Source: Purshia tridentata
Lineage: Eukaryota > Streptophyta > Magnoliopsida > Rosales > Rosaceae
DNA length: 64,000 nt
NCBI GenBank assembly: GCA_003254885.1
Contig: QANT01004875.1
Span: 1 to 64,000 of the forward strand
Reading direction: 5' to 3'
Shown: positions 33,069 through 45,317 of the stretch, one piece after another
Position numbering within the stretch: the stretch's first letter is position 1
Layout: each line of letters begins with the position of its first letter
The notes under the pieces: generated by a model
The model's database searches: none
Told to the model about the DNA's origin: nothing
The model's input: only the letters and a program-made list of their open reading frames with translations
Translations under genes and position numbers: made by a program

Positions 33069-35036
33069 ATGGCCACAGCTCAGATAACAGCATCGTCAAT
33101 CTCGGCGAGGAACTTGGCGTCGTTTGAAGGGCTCAGACCTTTAAACGTCAAATTTGGATCTCCAGTTGGATTAGCTCTTGTGAGCCAGAGGTCCTTCCGT
33201 GGTCTTGTCGTCAAGGCTGCCACTACAGTCGCACCCAAGGTTAATATTATGTTGCTTCTCATTTCTATATCGCTTGCTGTTACACTATAGTCAGTCTGGT
33301 TCATCTCTCTTTTCTTTAGCCCAGTAGTTCATTTGTTTAGGTTTATACTCATTAGTATATGCGTTATGGGTCATATAAAGCATGGATTTTTGTGGGAAAA
33401 TCTTGGTTCTTTCGGACGTGTTATCAATTTTGTATTTGCACTTTTGTGATGACAACGATTTGAATAATGGGTTATCCTTATTTGAGTTGGTTTCTTTGGA
33501 AGTCCAAAACTAAGATTGACTTTGGTGGTTCGGTTGTGGTGAAATTCTTTGTGATTGTAGAATGAATATATTTAAGTTGGCAATGTGGGGATAATATTGT
33601 AGAATAAATTTATTCAAGTTATAAATTGTTTTAAGCCGTTAAACATTTTCATTCTTTGAAAGTGGTATTAATCATTGGGATTATCATTAACCTGTCAATT
33701 TGTTCCATACAAGGGTCATACTACTTGTGGTAGGTTTAGCATGTTTAAAGTTAACTTTGCCCATTTATCCAAAATAATGTTTGGGTTATGGAATTATTGT
33801 TTGCTGGGTAGGGAGGCGTCTTAGATTACCTCCATTATTTAACTTGTCATTTCCATGCACTTTGTGCTTTATCTGATGATTGTTTTCTGATCCAATTCTG
33901 CAGTACACTTCAATTAAGCCATTGGGTGACAGAGTGCTTGTGAAGATCAGTACCGTGGAAGAGAAAACCGGTGGTGGAATTTTACTTCCAACCTCAGCTC
34001 AGACAAAGCCCCAGGCAGGTGAGGTTGTTGCTGTTGGAGAGGGTAAAACAATTGGGAAGTCTAAAGTGGGCATCAGCGTGCAGGTGAAGATGATTTTATA
34101 CATACGTCTCTTTAGTTATGGTGAATCATTGTCTAGATTTCCTGTTTGCTGAATGCTTCTTTCCATCTATAGACTGGCGCTGAAGTTGTATATTCCAAGT
34201 ATGCTGGGACAGAGGTGGAGTTCAATGGTGCGAAGCATCTTATACTGAAGGATGATGATATAGTTGGTATTCTTGAAACAGATGACGTGAAGGATCTCAA
34301 GCCCCTTAATGATAGAGTCTTGATCAAGGTCTTTTTCCCATTTAAATTTTCTACTCTTGCATATAATTATTTCGAGAGTCGGTTCTTGAAGTAAAAATTT
34401 AAAGGGTCTTATAAGGGGTCCAGGCCTTTCGTTAATTATTAGGCGTTTATTAATATATTCAGAAAGAGATGCAGTTCCTACATGGATTTATCATATTTGG
34501 CCAACTGTCTCTCCTCTCTGTGGTGAAAGTGGTTGATGCCATGGGACATACTCTTATATATCTTGCTCTACGCTGCTATAGTTAATGTTATTACCTTTTC
34601 TCACACTCTCCATGATGGGGTCCATTAGCTACTTTCCTCAGGTATGTTTGAACCCAAAGGTTAATGATGGTGTTTTACCTCTGTAAACCAATGCAGGTTG
34701 CTGAGGCTGAGGAAAAGACTTCTGGAGGCTTGTTGCTGACAGAGGCAAGCAAGGAAAAACCATCAATTGGCACGGTAAGGGCTAGCAAGTTCTGACAATT
34801 TTCAGTTTTGCCCATGGCATCCCTGCTACTGTAGCTCATGTTTGGCCTCCGATGTATAACAGGTGATTGCTGTTGGACCTGGTACTCTTGACGAGGAAGG
34901 GAACAGAAAACCATTATCCATCACCCAGGGGAGCACAGTTCTGTACTCCAAGTATGCAGGGAATGATTTCAAGGGCAAAGACGGTTCTGAGTACATAGCG
35001 TTGAGGGCTTCAGATGTCATTGCCATACTTTCTTAG
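33069..35036 (+). CDS. CPN20: Chloroplast 20-kDa co-chaperonin CPN20 (double GroES), 252 aa
   Basis: Chloroplast-stroma cap for the Cpn60 chaperonin, needed for folding of imported proteins. Exons: 33069-33239, 33904-34083, 34173-34328, 34697-34774, 34863-35036; all four introns lie between codons (phase 0). Residues 1 to about 50 are a Ser/Thr-rich, basic transit peptide ([15 protein letters not shown]...). Two GroES domains follow in tandem, at about 58-150 and 155-252. Each starts with a repeated signature ([11 protein letters not shown] and [11 protein letters not shown]) and has its own mobile loop ([11 protein letters not shown] and [11 protein letters not shown]). The length matches the usual 250 or so residues. 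The position next to an ARF7/19 gene agrees with Arabidopsis, where CPN20 adjoins ARF7. Confidence 0.96.
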
Positions 35037-35142
35037 GTGTCCAATTACTCAATTTGTATTTTTGAAATGTCTCGCAGAGTTTATTCAAGACATTGCTGAT
35101 TACATTGTTTCAAGGGCTCTAGATGTCACTTCTGTACTTTTA
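34987..35142 (+). repeat. Decayed partial copy of the CPN20 last exon in its own 3' UTR
   Basis: The exon segment 34987-35033 and the 3' UTR segment 35096-35142 align without gaps over 47 bases with 33 matches (counted by eye). The offset is 109 bases. The shared strings are CTGA.TACAT, AGGGCT, AGATGTCA and TACTTT. The second copy lies after the stop codon and is not translated. It looks like an old tandem duplication that has drifted. Confidence 0.55.
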
Positions 35143-35434
35143 AATGTAATCACACTTGAAATATAATGAGGATTGCAGTTGGAGCAAATATCGTTTTCAA
35201 GAGTAGTATTGTGTTTTTTTTTTTGTTTAAGTTTGGATGTAGTGACGATTTGAAATAAAATTATGAAAGTATGGTTGGATGGGTGGTAGGAAAAGTTTGG
35301 TGAGTAAATCTAAGGAATTAATTTCATTTTAACGATTTAAATTGTTTATTTTTTAAATTTTTATAATAAAAAGTAAATTAAAAATTATTTTATTTACAAA
35401 TATTAAATAATCAACAAGATAATATAAAAAATAG
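35143..35434. other. CPN20 3' UTR and spacer
   Basis: An AATAAA at 35254-35259 may be the poly(A) signal of CPN20. The remainder is AT-rich and featureless. Confidence 0.4.
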
Positions 35435-35905
35435 GCTAAATTACATTTTTAGTTCCTTTATTTTGGTTCTGTTTTTTTAATTTTAAAAATTTTAGTTTCA
35501 TATTTTCATTACGTTTGCCATTGAGTTTAAAATATTAATTATATTTAAATTGTTGGTGAAACATAATAGAACACTAATATTTTAGATATTTTAAATAACG
35601 TATGAGTGGAATTTATTAACTGGATGACTTTGCCCGATCACATTGGACACGTCTTTTTTTTTAATTATTTTTATTTTTATTTTCTTTCTTTTTTAATTAT
35701 TTTTTTGGACCATATTAATCATGAAATGTCTAAAATATTCAATCATATGTGTTGTCATATTATATTATATCTAAAAAATAAATAGAGTTAATACTTTGAA
35801 CCTAATTGTAAATAGATGAAAGTATGGGATTGAAATTTTTAAAATTAAAAGAATTAAACCAAAGTAAAATCTTTGTTAAAGTACGGAGACTAAAAATGTA
35901 ATTAG
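35435..35905. mobile_element. Foldback MITE-like element, about 470 bp
   Basis: The left arm begins CTAAATTACATTTTTAGT and the reversed right arm begins CTAATTACATTTTTAGTC. The inverted similarity extends about 80-90 bases inward on each side, through TTTGGTT, TTTAATTTTAAAAATTT and ATACTTTCAT-like blocks. The interior has no coding frame. The ends and length resemble the many non-autonomous DNA elements in plants that start with a CTAAATTACA-type sequence. No clear target duplication was identified. Confidence 0.6.
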
Positions 35906-36532
35906 GAAACACATATACCAAGTTTTTCACTCTATTGGAGATTTAAACCCACGTACAGGATAGTAGTGTTTCATGTTCTGAATAATAAGGATAAAGTGGA
36001 TTTACTCGCAATTGCACATAATGAAAGTGAATTTATTGGTGCAAATAAAAATATATTAACCATACTGATTAATACTGATAAAAAAGGTGCGTTTGTTACT
36101 TGTTACCACTACCACCATGGAAGACTAGCAAGCAATGGCTGCAGAAGTTACAAATGGCATAAAACTTAGTGCCATTACACTGTAACGAGTCATAACTACA
36201 GTTATATATTTCGTCCCTCTCTACGAAAGCATTTACAAATAAGAAATGAATGTCAAATCGGTACATCATTGTGTACTCCACTATATCGCATCAAAAATCC
36301 TTGTGAGCTCTAGGTCACCCTCTACAAGAAATTATACAAGGAGCTCAACCCGTGGAACCAGTACTTGCCATACTGGGAAAGGAGCAATTCCTCCATGAAT
36401 TCAGACATTTTTCTGATTGTTGTATCAAGTATCTCATGAGAAGGGATTTTGTTCACATCAATTACAGCTCATATTTGCCAGCCATATGGGAATTCATCTG
36501 TCCAAGAATTCATCTTTTCAATCCGGGAACCC
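35906..36532. other. Spacer and probable 3' UTR of the ARF gene
   Basis: Short frames such as 35966-36169 have no recognisable domain. The part near 36533 should contain the 3' UTR of the ARF gene transcribed from the other strand. Confidence 0.5.
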
Positions 36533-39500
36533 TTACCGATTAAATGAGGCTGCAGAGTTATCATCATAAGGTGCTTTCCATGCATTTCCACTGTCAGTGC
36601 CACTACAAGCTTGATTGGGAACTTGAACGTTGCCCAGATCTCCATCTAAGCTCATTTGCTGTACTTCAACAGATGATAGTATCTTTATACTCTGGACACA
36701 GCTCACAAACTCCCTGAAAGCAATTGAAGAATGAATATTTGAGAAAAAAAACAATCGGAAAAGCAAAAGATATTAATATTGCAATTTCATGGTTCCTTGA
36801 CTTACTCCCATGGATCATCACCAACTAGAAGTATGTCATTTTCATGATCTACATACACAAGTTTCCAGTCAGTCCTCTGTGGATCTTCTAGTTGCCCTTC
36901 AATCCCAAACATGCGAGCTAGATCATGCCTGAGCTCATCATAGCCTTTATAACGGGTGACATCAATACATCTCCCCACAGATCCACGCTTTTGAACCTTT
37001 AAAAAGTTTAAAAGCGGTATTAGGCAAAGGAATTGTTAAGAATATATCATCTTAACATCTTGAACTTAAATCACATATTCTTACTCTGAAATGTTACACA
37101 TCAAAGAATGAAATTGAACATAATAAGACCATTTTTATATTAATAAATGAATCTACTAGCTGACTCCAAGAAGTTGGGATGAGGTTTTCTCTAGTTCAAA
37201 ACTAGTTGGTTGACCAATTCCAGAACAATTATGCACCTGACTTCAAAAGGAATAAGCAACAATAGTTCACTAGAGTGACAAACCTTTGTATATGTTCTCA
37301 TACGTTGAGCCTGGTTTCCCCACAAGCCATTGCTTAAAACTCCAGCTTCATTTATGGCAACATCACTTGAGCACCCAGGCTTGAAAGGTATGTTTGGCGC
37401 TCCAAATGACTGAGAGCTGATTGCAGCAGTAGATAACTCCGTTTCAATATCTCTTGGTGCCCCACCATAATTAGACAGCAAGTTCTGAAGATCTTTTTGA
37501 GAGTCATATCCCCTTGACAACAAAGTGTCCGGTGCCAATCCCTCAATATTAGCTGAAAACGGAAGATTGTTTCGTGGATGTGATTGAACATCACCATCCA
37601 AACAGAAGGCGGGAAGTGCGTAATTCTGCTGGATTGTGCTAGCATCCAGACAATACGATGTTCCAGAAGATGAAGCTTCCAAGTGGTCAGTGATTGTACC
37701 TTTATATCTTATCTGGTCTGGTCCTTTTGAGCTGGGCAACTCATGTTTGATCCGGATATCAGACTTGCTTTGAAGCTCCTGAACCAAATTACTAGCAGGT
37801 TCTGCCACTGAATCCCCCAACAACAAGGTTGTTCCTTGCTGATTCCTGTTCAAGAGGTTTGATGGTGACATCTGGCAATTATTTGTAGAAGGGGAGGTTG
37901 AACATGATGGACCATCCCCTTCTGTAAGACCAGAATGGCTTCTGATTGCTGTAAGCGGCTTCTGCTGGCTCTGGGGTTGGATAGAAGAAATATGCTGCGC
38001 CTGTATCAGTGATGGAGCTGAGAAGTTGCTATTGAGAAGTCTGTCCGCTGAGAAGCTGTTGCTTTGCTGGTGATGCTGAGAAAGAGGCAACTGTTGTAAT
38101 TGCTGGTTTTGTTGAGGGGCCAGCTGCTGCTGTAGCAGTTGAGGCTGCAAAAGCGGGCTTGGTGGGGAGTGCTGTTGCTGTAATTTCTGTAGCAACTGTA
38201 AATGAAGCTGTTGCTCTGAGATGCCCTGTTGTGAGGACTGTTGTACTTGTGGCTGCTGCTGTACTTTCTGCGACATGTTCTGTTGCATGAATTGTAGTTG
38301 GGATTGTTGCAACTGTGCTGACTGCTGCCTTTGTAAGAGGCTCGATTGTGGTTCCAATTGTTGCTGAAGCTGTGAGTCTTGTGGTCCTGTTGTCGACTGA
38401 AACGAATTCTTACTAGAAGAATGGACAGTTTGCTGGGACTGGGCATTGCCTGTTAGTAATTGTTGTTGTTGAAGCTGAGAGAACATAACTGGTTGCTGCG
38501 AATTTTGTCCTGGGATCTGGTTAGGAGCAATGGCACCACTATTTACAAGAGCCGGTTGACATAATTGTTGTTGCTGTTGTTGCCGTTGTGGTTGCTGTTG
38601 TGGCTGCTGTTGCTGATGCTGCTGAGGCTCTTGCTGTTGTTGCTGCTCCCGCTGCTGCTGTTGGGAGTAATTCTGCAGTTGTTGGTTTGTAGAAGTATGC
38701 AATAATTGCTGCAGCTGCTGCTGTTGGGAGTGATTTTGCTGCAGCTGCTGCTGTTGGGGGTGATTTTGCTGCAGTTGATGCTGTTGGGAGTGATTTTGCT
38801 GCAGCAGCTGCTGTTGGGAGTGATTTTGCTGCAGCAGCTGCTGTTGGGAGTGATTTTGCTGCAGCTGCTGCGGTTGGGAGTGATTTTGCTGCAGCTGCTG
38901 CGGTTGGGAGTGATTTTGCTGCTGTTGGGGGTGATTCTGCTGCTGTTGGTTCATCGGAGTATGCAATAATTGCTGCAACTGCTGCTGCTGGGGGTGACTG
39001 TGCTGCTGTTGAGTCATAGGAGTATGCAATAATTGCTGCATCTGCTGCTGTTGGGGCCATGTCACAGTTGGCTGTTGCACTTGACTAACTTGGTTTTGTG
39101 GAGCTCCTTTATTTAACTGGAGACCTGGCGCAGACAAGACAGGAGATTGAAAACTCAACAACTTGGACGGATCATCAGTACCAAGGTTATTGTGCATGGC
39201 AGGTGAAGGAACCATGGATGGGAAAAATCCAGACTGAGCAGCTGGAAACTGATTATTTTGTTGCATGTTCATCCATTGCACTAAACTCAAACCAGGGAAA
39301 ATTGAGCTTGGGGCATTCTTCATGCCAAAGTCATCTCCAAGCCAAGGCATGGCTCTCTTGAAAGCATTCTCTATGTCAGATTCATCATCTGCAAAAGAAC
39401 TCCCACAGATCACCATGAAATTCAATAGCATGGCTAGGAACAAGTTAACTTGATCCTAAACAATCTAGTTAACTTGTAAATATGGTTTACCTGGCATCCC

Positions 39501-42500
39501 TGGTTGTTTGGGAAACTTGGGTCTGAAAAATGGAGGTGGGCATATGTAGAAAGGAGTTACAACAGGCTCAATTTCCCAAATTGACACTCGGCTAGGTCTT
39601 TCACCAGCTGTTGATTCATCCCATCCAACCTATAAAAAGTACAAAAATTTCAATAGCTAATTAAGCTTAAGTACATGCCTAGAATGCCTAGAGAATTTCA
39701 AATCCAATGCATATCAGGTAATGGGCTCTACAAGAATGAATCAAGGACATGCAACGCCCAAATAAATACCATCATGCTAGTTAAAATTTAATAGTAATAC
39801 TCAAATGACGTATACTATCCAAACTCCCAAGCAGAAATCAAGAATGAGGCCCGCCAAGTGTAGTTTACATATCAACAAACATTATATAATCAACTAATTC
39901 CAAAATACCCTATGAAAGGCTAAACAATACCTGAAGGTTGCGCCACTGAGAATTTTTCCATCGAACAGGATCCAAATCACTAATGCCAGTGATTGTACCC
40001 ATGTATCTGCGTACTCCGGACTCTTCAGTCTCAAACATCATTCTGAATCGCATGCCAAGTGAAACTTGGGTATACATCGCTTTATTGTACTTGGCCAAAG
40101 GTATCACAAACTCAGAAGGGCTGGCCCTATTAAGATCAGATAAATTTTGTCAGAACCTATTAAATAATAATTACAAGATGACGTTTATTACATAGATATA
40201 ATTAAAACCTAAACATTCTATAGATTACCTTGGGTTGTAAAATATGGTAAATGGACTGTTATTTGCAGCAGCATGAGCTGCAGCTGCAAGAATTCCGATA
40301 TGCATGCTATCACTGGATATGACTGATGAAGAGAGAGCTGGCTGCTGTCTATTAGCACGCCTTATACCCAAGAGAAGCTGAGATTTTTCATCTCTACAAA
40401 CAAGATTGTTGTAACTCAATAACCAAAGGAAGTATATCTAGCTGAAATAATCATCTAGTTCAACACGTATTTCATACCTTATAAAAAGAACAGAATCTCC
40501 AGCAAAGAGTCTTTTTGTGCTAACAAAAACACTCCAACCTGTAGTCAGCAGGTGCCTTTTTGGTTGGCCTGAAATGAATGTGCTACACTGTTAGAATGAA
40601 ATTTAAGATATTTACATCTCTATATCTAATAAGAATAGAGAAGTTTAAAGGGGCAAGAAATGGTATTAAACACAGTAAGGAATCATTAACAAGTCCAGAA
40701 GAGACGGCAACATGTGGTCAAGCACCACTAAATTGATGGTTAAACATTAGATTCAATAGACTAATAGAGCATTAAAAGAACATATAAAGAATGGAAGGGG
40801 AATGTTTGAAAGAGGGAAATACCTCGATAAATATGTCTGAATGTCCATGCACTATCATGCAAATCTTTTGCTACAAGCTCCTGGGCAGGGGGTTGCATTG
40901 AAAAATCCTATCAAATATATTTTGTTTTAGTTACCACAAGGAATGGTCTACACAGAATTCTTTAATATTTTCATATTAGAATATAAAGTTTCTATGTTGT
41001 GCATACTAGAGGTGGGAAGATCTTCTCAGCTGCTCGACGAGGGACAGAAAATCCACCATGAGTGCTTGTGTCACTAGCTGTAAGAGTTTTGCAGAAAAAC
41101 TCAGCAGGTTGCTTACTTTGCTTGAGGCCCATGTCAGATGCCAATAATGCTTCCTTGTCATACTGCAAAACAGATATTTCAAAGGATTTTGCATGTAAGT
41201 GTACATGATTGATTATATGTAAAAAGGAATGTTGTAGAGTATGGATTAATTCTCCAAAAGAATGGCTGACCTACTTTGTTTACGGGTTGCAGAGTCATTT
41301 GTGCATAGACCTCATCTGTTTCAGTATCAGCCTGATTAAGAAAATAAATAAATAAACATTTAAATTCCGTTTAAATTAAATTATGTTATCTTTAAACGAA
41401 TAAAGAAAACTTTTTCATAACATTTCATCATCTTAAAGTAGCTGTCTGGAACTGTCATACATGCAATGTGACGTTGTGAAGCATGCATATCAATTTTGAA
41501 GGAAGGTTGGGGTAGTTCGGTATGAAATCAGTCTCCTTTTGCATCGATGCTGCAACCTGCATGATTTAATAGTCAAAGAAAGTCCATCAGAAACCAGTAT
41601 CTGAAAGAAATAAAAAACTCTGCTCCTTTACATTTAAGAGAAAAACGCACTTGCTCACTGTGGCCTTGAGGAAAGTAAACCACAAGACTTCCAACTGGAG
41701 GCAAAGAAACCAATGGCCCAGCGCAAGCATGCCATAACTCTGAATTGATTCTCTTCTGCTCTCCTGTTTTAGACCAAACAAAACTTCATCAACATTGAAG
41801 AGAACTTGAAATTCATGACAGGATGAAAAATGTCAACTACTCACTTCTTAAAAAAGAATTGGTTTCCTGTGAATTATCTGAAAATTAACAAATCACACAG
41901 GATTTCATATTTCAACAATGGCAATCAAAATGCCCGTTTAAGATTTCAAGAACCCAAGAAATTATTTTCTAAAAACAATAAAATTTATAATTTAAAAAAT
42001 TTAAAACCTTTTCCCCTTATGTCTGTATATATTCAAGAAAAAGAAAAAGAAAACCTGTGAATGATATATGTATCAATTCCATAGAAAAGTTACATATTAT
42101 TTTTGGAAGTGATCAATTCACATATTGGAGTCATCAACCGAAACTGTACGATATGCAATCAAAGATTAACAAGCTGAAATCCAAATGGTAAGTGACATAG
42201 AAAATATTTTTAAACTTTTTCCAATCAAAAAATTGTTTAATTAAGAGAAGAAGAAGACATTCAACCAAAAGAAAAAAAACTATAAATAGTAACAAACCAC
42301 GAACGTACTTCCACTTGCTTGGGAAATCAAAAGCTAAGAGAACAGTTTTATAGCATCAAGCTGAGCCAAATCTTAAAACGTAAATAAATAACATCTATGA
42401 CTAAGAGGTTAAGGGGAAGAGAGAAGCTGCAATGGCACAAAGGAACAGTAAAACTTAGAAACCTCACCTTCTCCGGAAGTTGCCAAAAACCCATTTGAGG

Positions 42501-42510
42501 GGGCCTTCAT
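36533..42510 (-). CDS. ARF19: Auxin response factor, ARF7/ARF19 class activator, 1205 aa
   Basis: Nuclear factor that binds auxin response elements and activates auxin genes unless held by Aux/IAA proteins. Exons (minus strand): 42510-42468, 41763-41651, 41556-41461, 41331-41275, 41162-41007, 40907-40823, 40568-40478, 40393-40229, 40126-39931, 39629-39491, 39388-37284, 36996-36806, 36713-36533; frame holds through all 12 introns. It starts [15 protein letters not shown]. The B3 DNA-binding domain (about 125-227) includes [20 protein letters not shown]. The Auxin_resp/dimerisation region is at about 252-334. A very Q-rich middle region (about 381-1082, one 2.1-kb exon) marks an activator ARF. 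The C-terminal PB1 domain (about 1078-1170) has the basic face (KRGSVGR) and the acidic motif ([17 protein letters not shown]). The end, SFNR, matches ARF19. ARF7 is the close alternative. Confidence 0.95.
38701..38940 (-). repeat. 30-bp minisatellite coding for glutamine-rich decapeptides in the ARF
   Basis: TGATTTTGCT recurs at exactly 30-base steps at 38731, 38761, 38791, 38821, 38851, 38881 and 38911, with a partial unit on the left. On the coding strand each unit gives a decapeptide around NHSQ followed by QQQLLQ or PQQLQQ. Units differ at a few bases (GCAGCTGCTG, GCAGCAGCTG, GCAGTTGATG). Flanking related units with LLHTP/NQQ also repeat. Being a multiple of three, copy-number change alters the length of the Q-rich activation region but not the frame. 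Confidence 0.9.
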
Positions 42511-43620
42511 GCTTAAGATTTGAATGATATGTCTCAAAGAAATTCAACTTTCTGTCCTGTTCTACTAAGATATAACCAAAGAGGGTTCTAGTTGCTGCCC
42601 ATTACCCTGTAATTGAATTACCACTCGTACGAAAACAAAGGGCTTCAAGAACCACCTTGAATGCTCAATAAAAGCTTCTCCAATTCACATTGAACCCAGG
42701 TAATCAGGACCTAGCCCAATCCCCAAAATGTAACAAGACACTGGCTTGACCTCCAAAAACACAACTTTTTTCAACTTCAACTAATTTGAAGAAATCCACC
42801 ATTGCCTTTCAAATCCAACCACTTCCTCTCAGCTCAATATTTGAGAACCGAAAACCCACAGCTCAAATCTCAGTTTACACTCTCAATTCCCAGTGATGTT
42901 ACCAACCAAAAAACAAAACGATACCAAGAAAGACACAACTTTGCAGCTCAAACATTCGAATCAGCAAAGTGAAAATTCCACATATTCCATTACAACAAGG
43001 GGAATCCAGGTCCCCAAAACCCACCAAAATAACAACCCAACTTGCAGAAATGAAGCTACTCGTTCCCTACCAACCGCCAAAGAAAGTAAGAGAAGTAGAA
43101 GCTGGCTATGAAGAAAATCCCAAAATGAAAACAGACCAAAAGAAAAGAAAAATAATGGCAAAAAACGAGGACTTGTATTTTCTTTTCTTTTGTTCTAAGT
43201 TTTTGGGCTTTGCGTTGTTGCGAAGTTGGGTTTGTGTGAACAGAGAATTGTCGACGGGATCGAAGTAGAAGAAACTAACTTGTCGCCGGGAAAGCAGAGG
43301 CCCAAAGAAAACAAAGCTCAGACAGCTTTTTCTACTTTGTGAATCAACAGCCCGACATGAAATAGACTCAAGCAAAGCAAGCCTTTCACTCTCCTCACTC
43401 TCAATGTCTGACTCCTGGTTAAAATCAATTTTAAAGAGGAAAAATAATTAATTAAAAGGAACAGAGATTAAGTTAATTAAACAGCATCATTCAATTAATT
43501 ATTGATGTATCATATAATCATATTCATTAGCGTGTGTTATGCTCTCCGCAGACATTGATAATAATATTCCTTCCCGGTCCCTCGGTCCCCACCACCTCCT
43601 TTTTATATAAAACCAAATTC
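42511..43620 (-). promoter_or_regulatory. ARF 5' leader and core promoter region
   Basis: A TATA-like TTTTATATAAAA lies at 43601-43612, which would start transcription near 43570 and give a leader of about 1 kb if unspliced. Minus-strand upstream ATG frames of 89 codons (43375-43106) and 66 codons (43161-42961) would then lie in the leader. Upstream ORFs are known to control translation of some ARF mRNAs. A spliced leader would remove some of them; I could not decide this. The numerous open frames on the plus strand here are not credible genes. Confidence 0.4.
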
Positions 43621-45317
43621 CACCCAAATTCACCTTAGATTCCTCTCAAATTTGCATTTCGCTCTGTTTGTTTTTTTATTTACTCATTTGTTTGAAACAA
43701 CAATTGTGAGAAGATGAATAAAATTATTTGTGCGAAGATGAATAAAATTATTTGTGCTATCTCAATTTATGTAATTGCTAGAAGTGAGATTTGTAGGACC
43801 TATTTATATCAGTCTTGCCTGTGTAAAGAGATGGTTGTCATAAAATTATTATATTATACCATCGTATATAATATAACTATTGTATCGCATAATATTACAT
43901 TTCGATACTTAAATTCTAGAAAAGTTTACTTTTTCATTGTTATATAACACCTCTTCATTTCGTTAGCTAAGACACCATCAATTGCCAAACACACCTTATT
44001 TGAATTCACAAGATTAGCAACTTGGGGAGAATCCATTTCAATTTTCAACAACAAAGGGAAATATATACCCACTTTTAAGATCATATAACTAATTAGCTAA
44101 AATAGAAGCTCACATGGCGCTTGCATCGCCATAGCTCCCATAAAGTTGCCACTATTATCACAAGAAACCAATACCCCATCTAAATTCTTTACCTTATTAG
44201 ACCATAATTTATCACTATTAGATTTGGATTTGCTAGATGTAATGCAATCATTGTAGTGTGCATAACAAAAGTTTTCCTAATTCAAATAATGAAAAATAGT
44301 TCAACTATATTTTAAATAATTTTTTATAACTTACATGACATTCATGTATTGAATTCTATAAATTAAAAAAAGAAAATATAAATTATGCTAAGTAAATTGA
44401 TATCATGTAAGTTGAAAAAAAATGTTTGGAGAATTAATATTTTCTTTAAAAATTTAATTAAGATGGTACAAATAATAGTGTTATTGGTTAAAAAATTATT
44501 TAATATAATCGATACATTTGCACATAGTATAATTAATTTATGTGTTATATTATAGGTGAAGGTTATAAATATTATACCTTACAAATGTTTATATTGTCTA
44601 ATAATACATTTATAGGTGAATTAATTAATTACACTATATACAAATATAGAGATTATATTTAATTATTGTTCGTATTTTAGTGTCGCGGCAATGGTACTTG
44701 CAACGTTACCTTAAATTAAAGATCTTTTTTAAATATAACTAATGGTATAATTTTCATAAATATTTAAATTATAAATTATAAATTATAAATCATTTAATCC
44801 ATAATAGACATAATTTAATTAGATACAAAATCCTGATACTCAAATATAAGTATCAATATTATAGTGAAACTGATACCTAAAAGATACTATTCACACGCCA
44901 AAATGATATTTAGCTATCAAAATATGACTTTGCCATAGCAGAAGGCCTAACCATTGGATGGGTGAAAACCGTGAAATAGGATGGGTGAAAACCGTGAAAT
45001 AGGATTTCACCTTTCTCGGTAAATTCGTCGACGATGGAAATGAGATTTGGATGAACCCGCATGATCTCATTTTGGAAAAAGAAGCCTGCTTTTTATGTGC
45101 TTGATGACGTGGCAACGCACTTGATGCTTGACTGGGGGAGCTGTTATATTATTATTTTGGGCCTTTTTTGTGAGATTGGACCCACCAACACGATCACGCC
45201 ATCAACTACATATCATTCTTATGATTCTCTTGGTTTTGGATTTTCTATCTTAACATCAAGTTTTTCTTACTAACCATGCAATCCTAAGCTCACTGTTTGT
45301 AATTCTAGCAGTCAAGA
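43621..45317. other. Intergenic DNA, start of a 12-kb gene-poor stretch
   Basis: No gene is supported. Small tandem duplications are present: a 24-base unit (GAAGATGAATAAAATTATTT...) twice at 43710-43757; a 23-base unit (GGATGGGTGAAAACCGTGAA...) twice at 44956-45001; and TTATAAA repeats near 44765-44790. Frames such as 43714-43947 and 44891-45115 have no recognisable domain. Confidence 0.5.

Noticed and set aside
38706-38969. Leucine-rich frame on the plus strand across the glutamine repeat
   Set aside because: It is the antisense reading of CAG-type repeats, which always gives open Leu/Cys/Ala-rich frames.
37191-39443. A single 750-codon frame read as its own gene on the minus strand
   Set aside because: It is the large Q-rich exon of the ARF gene (37284-39388) extended at both ends into introns. 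The splice sites and flanking exons are clear.
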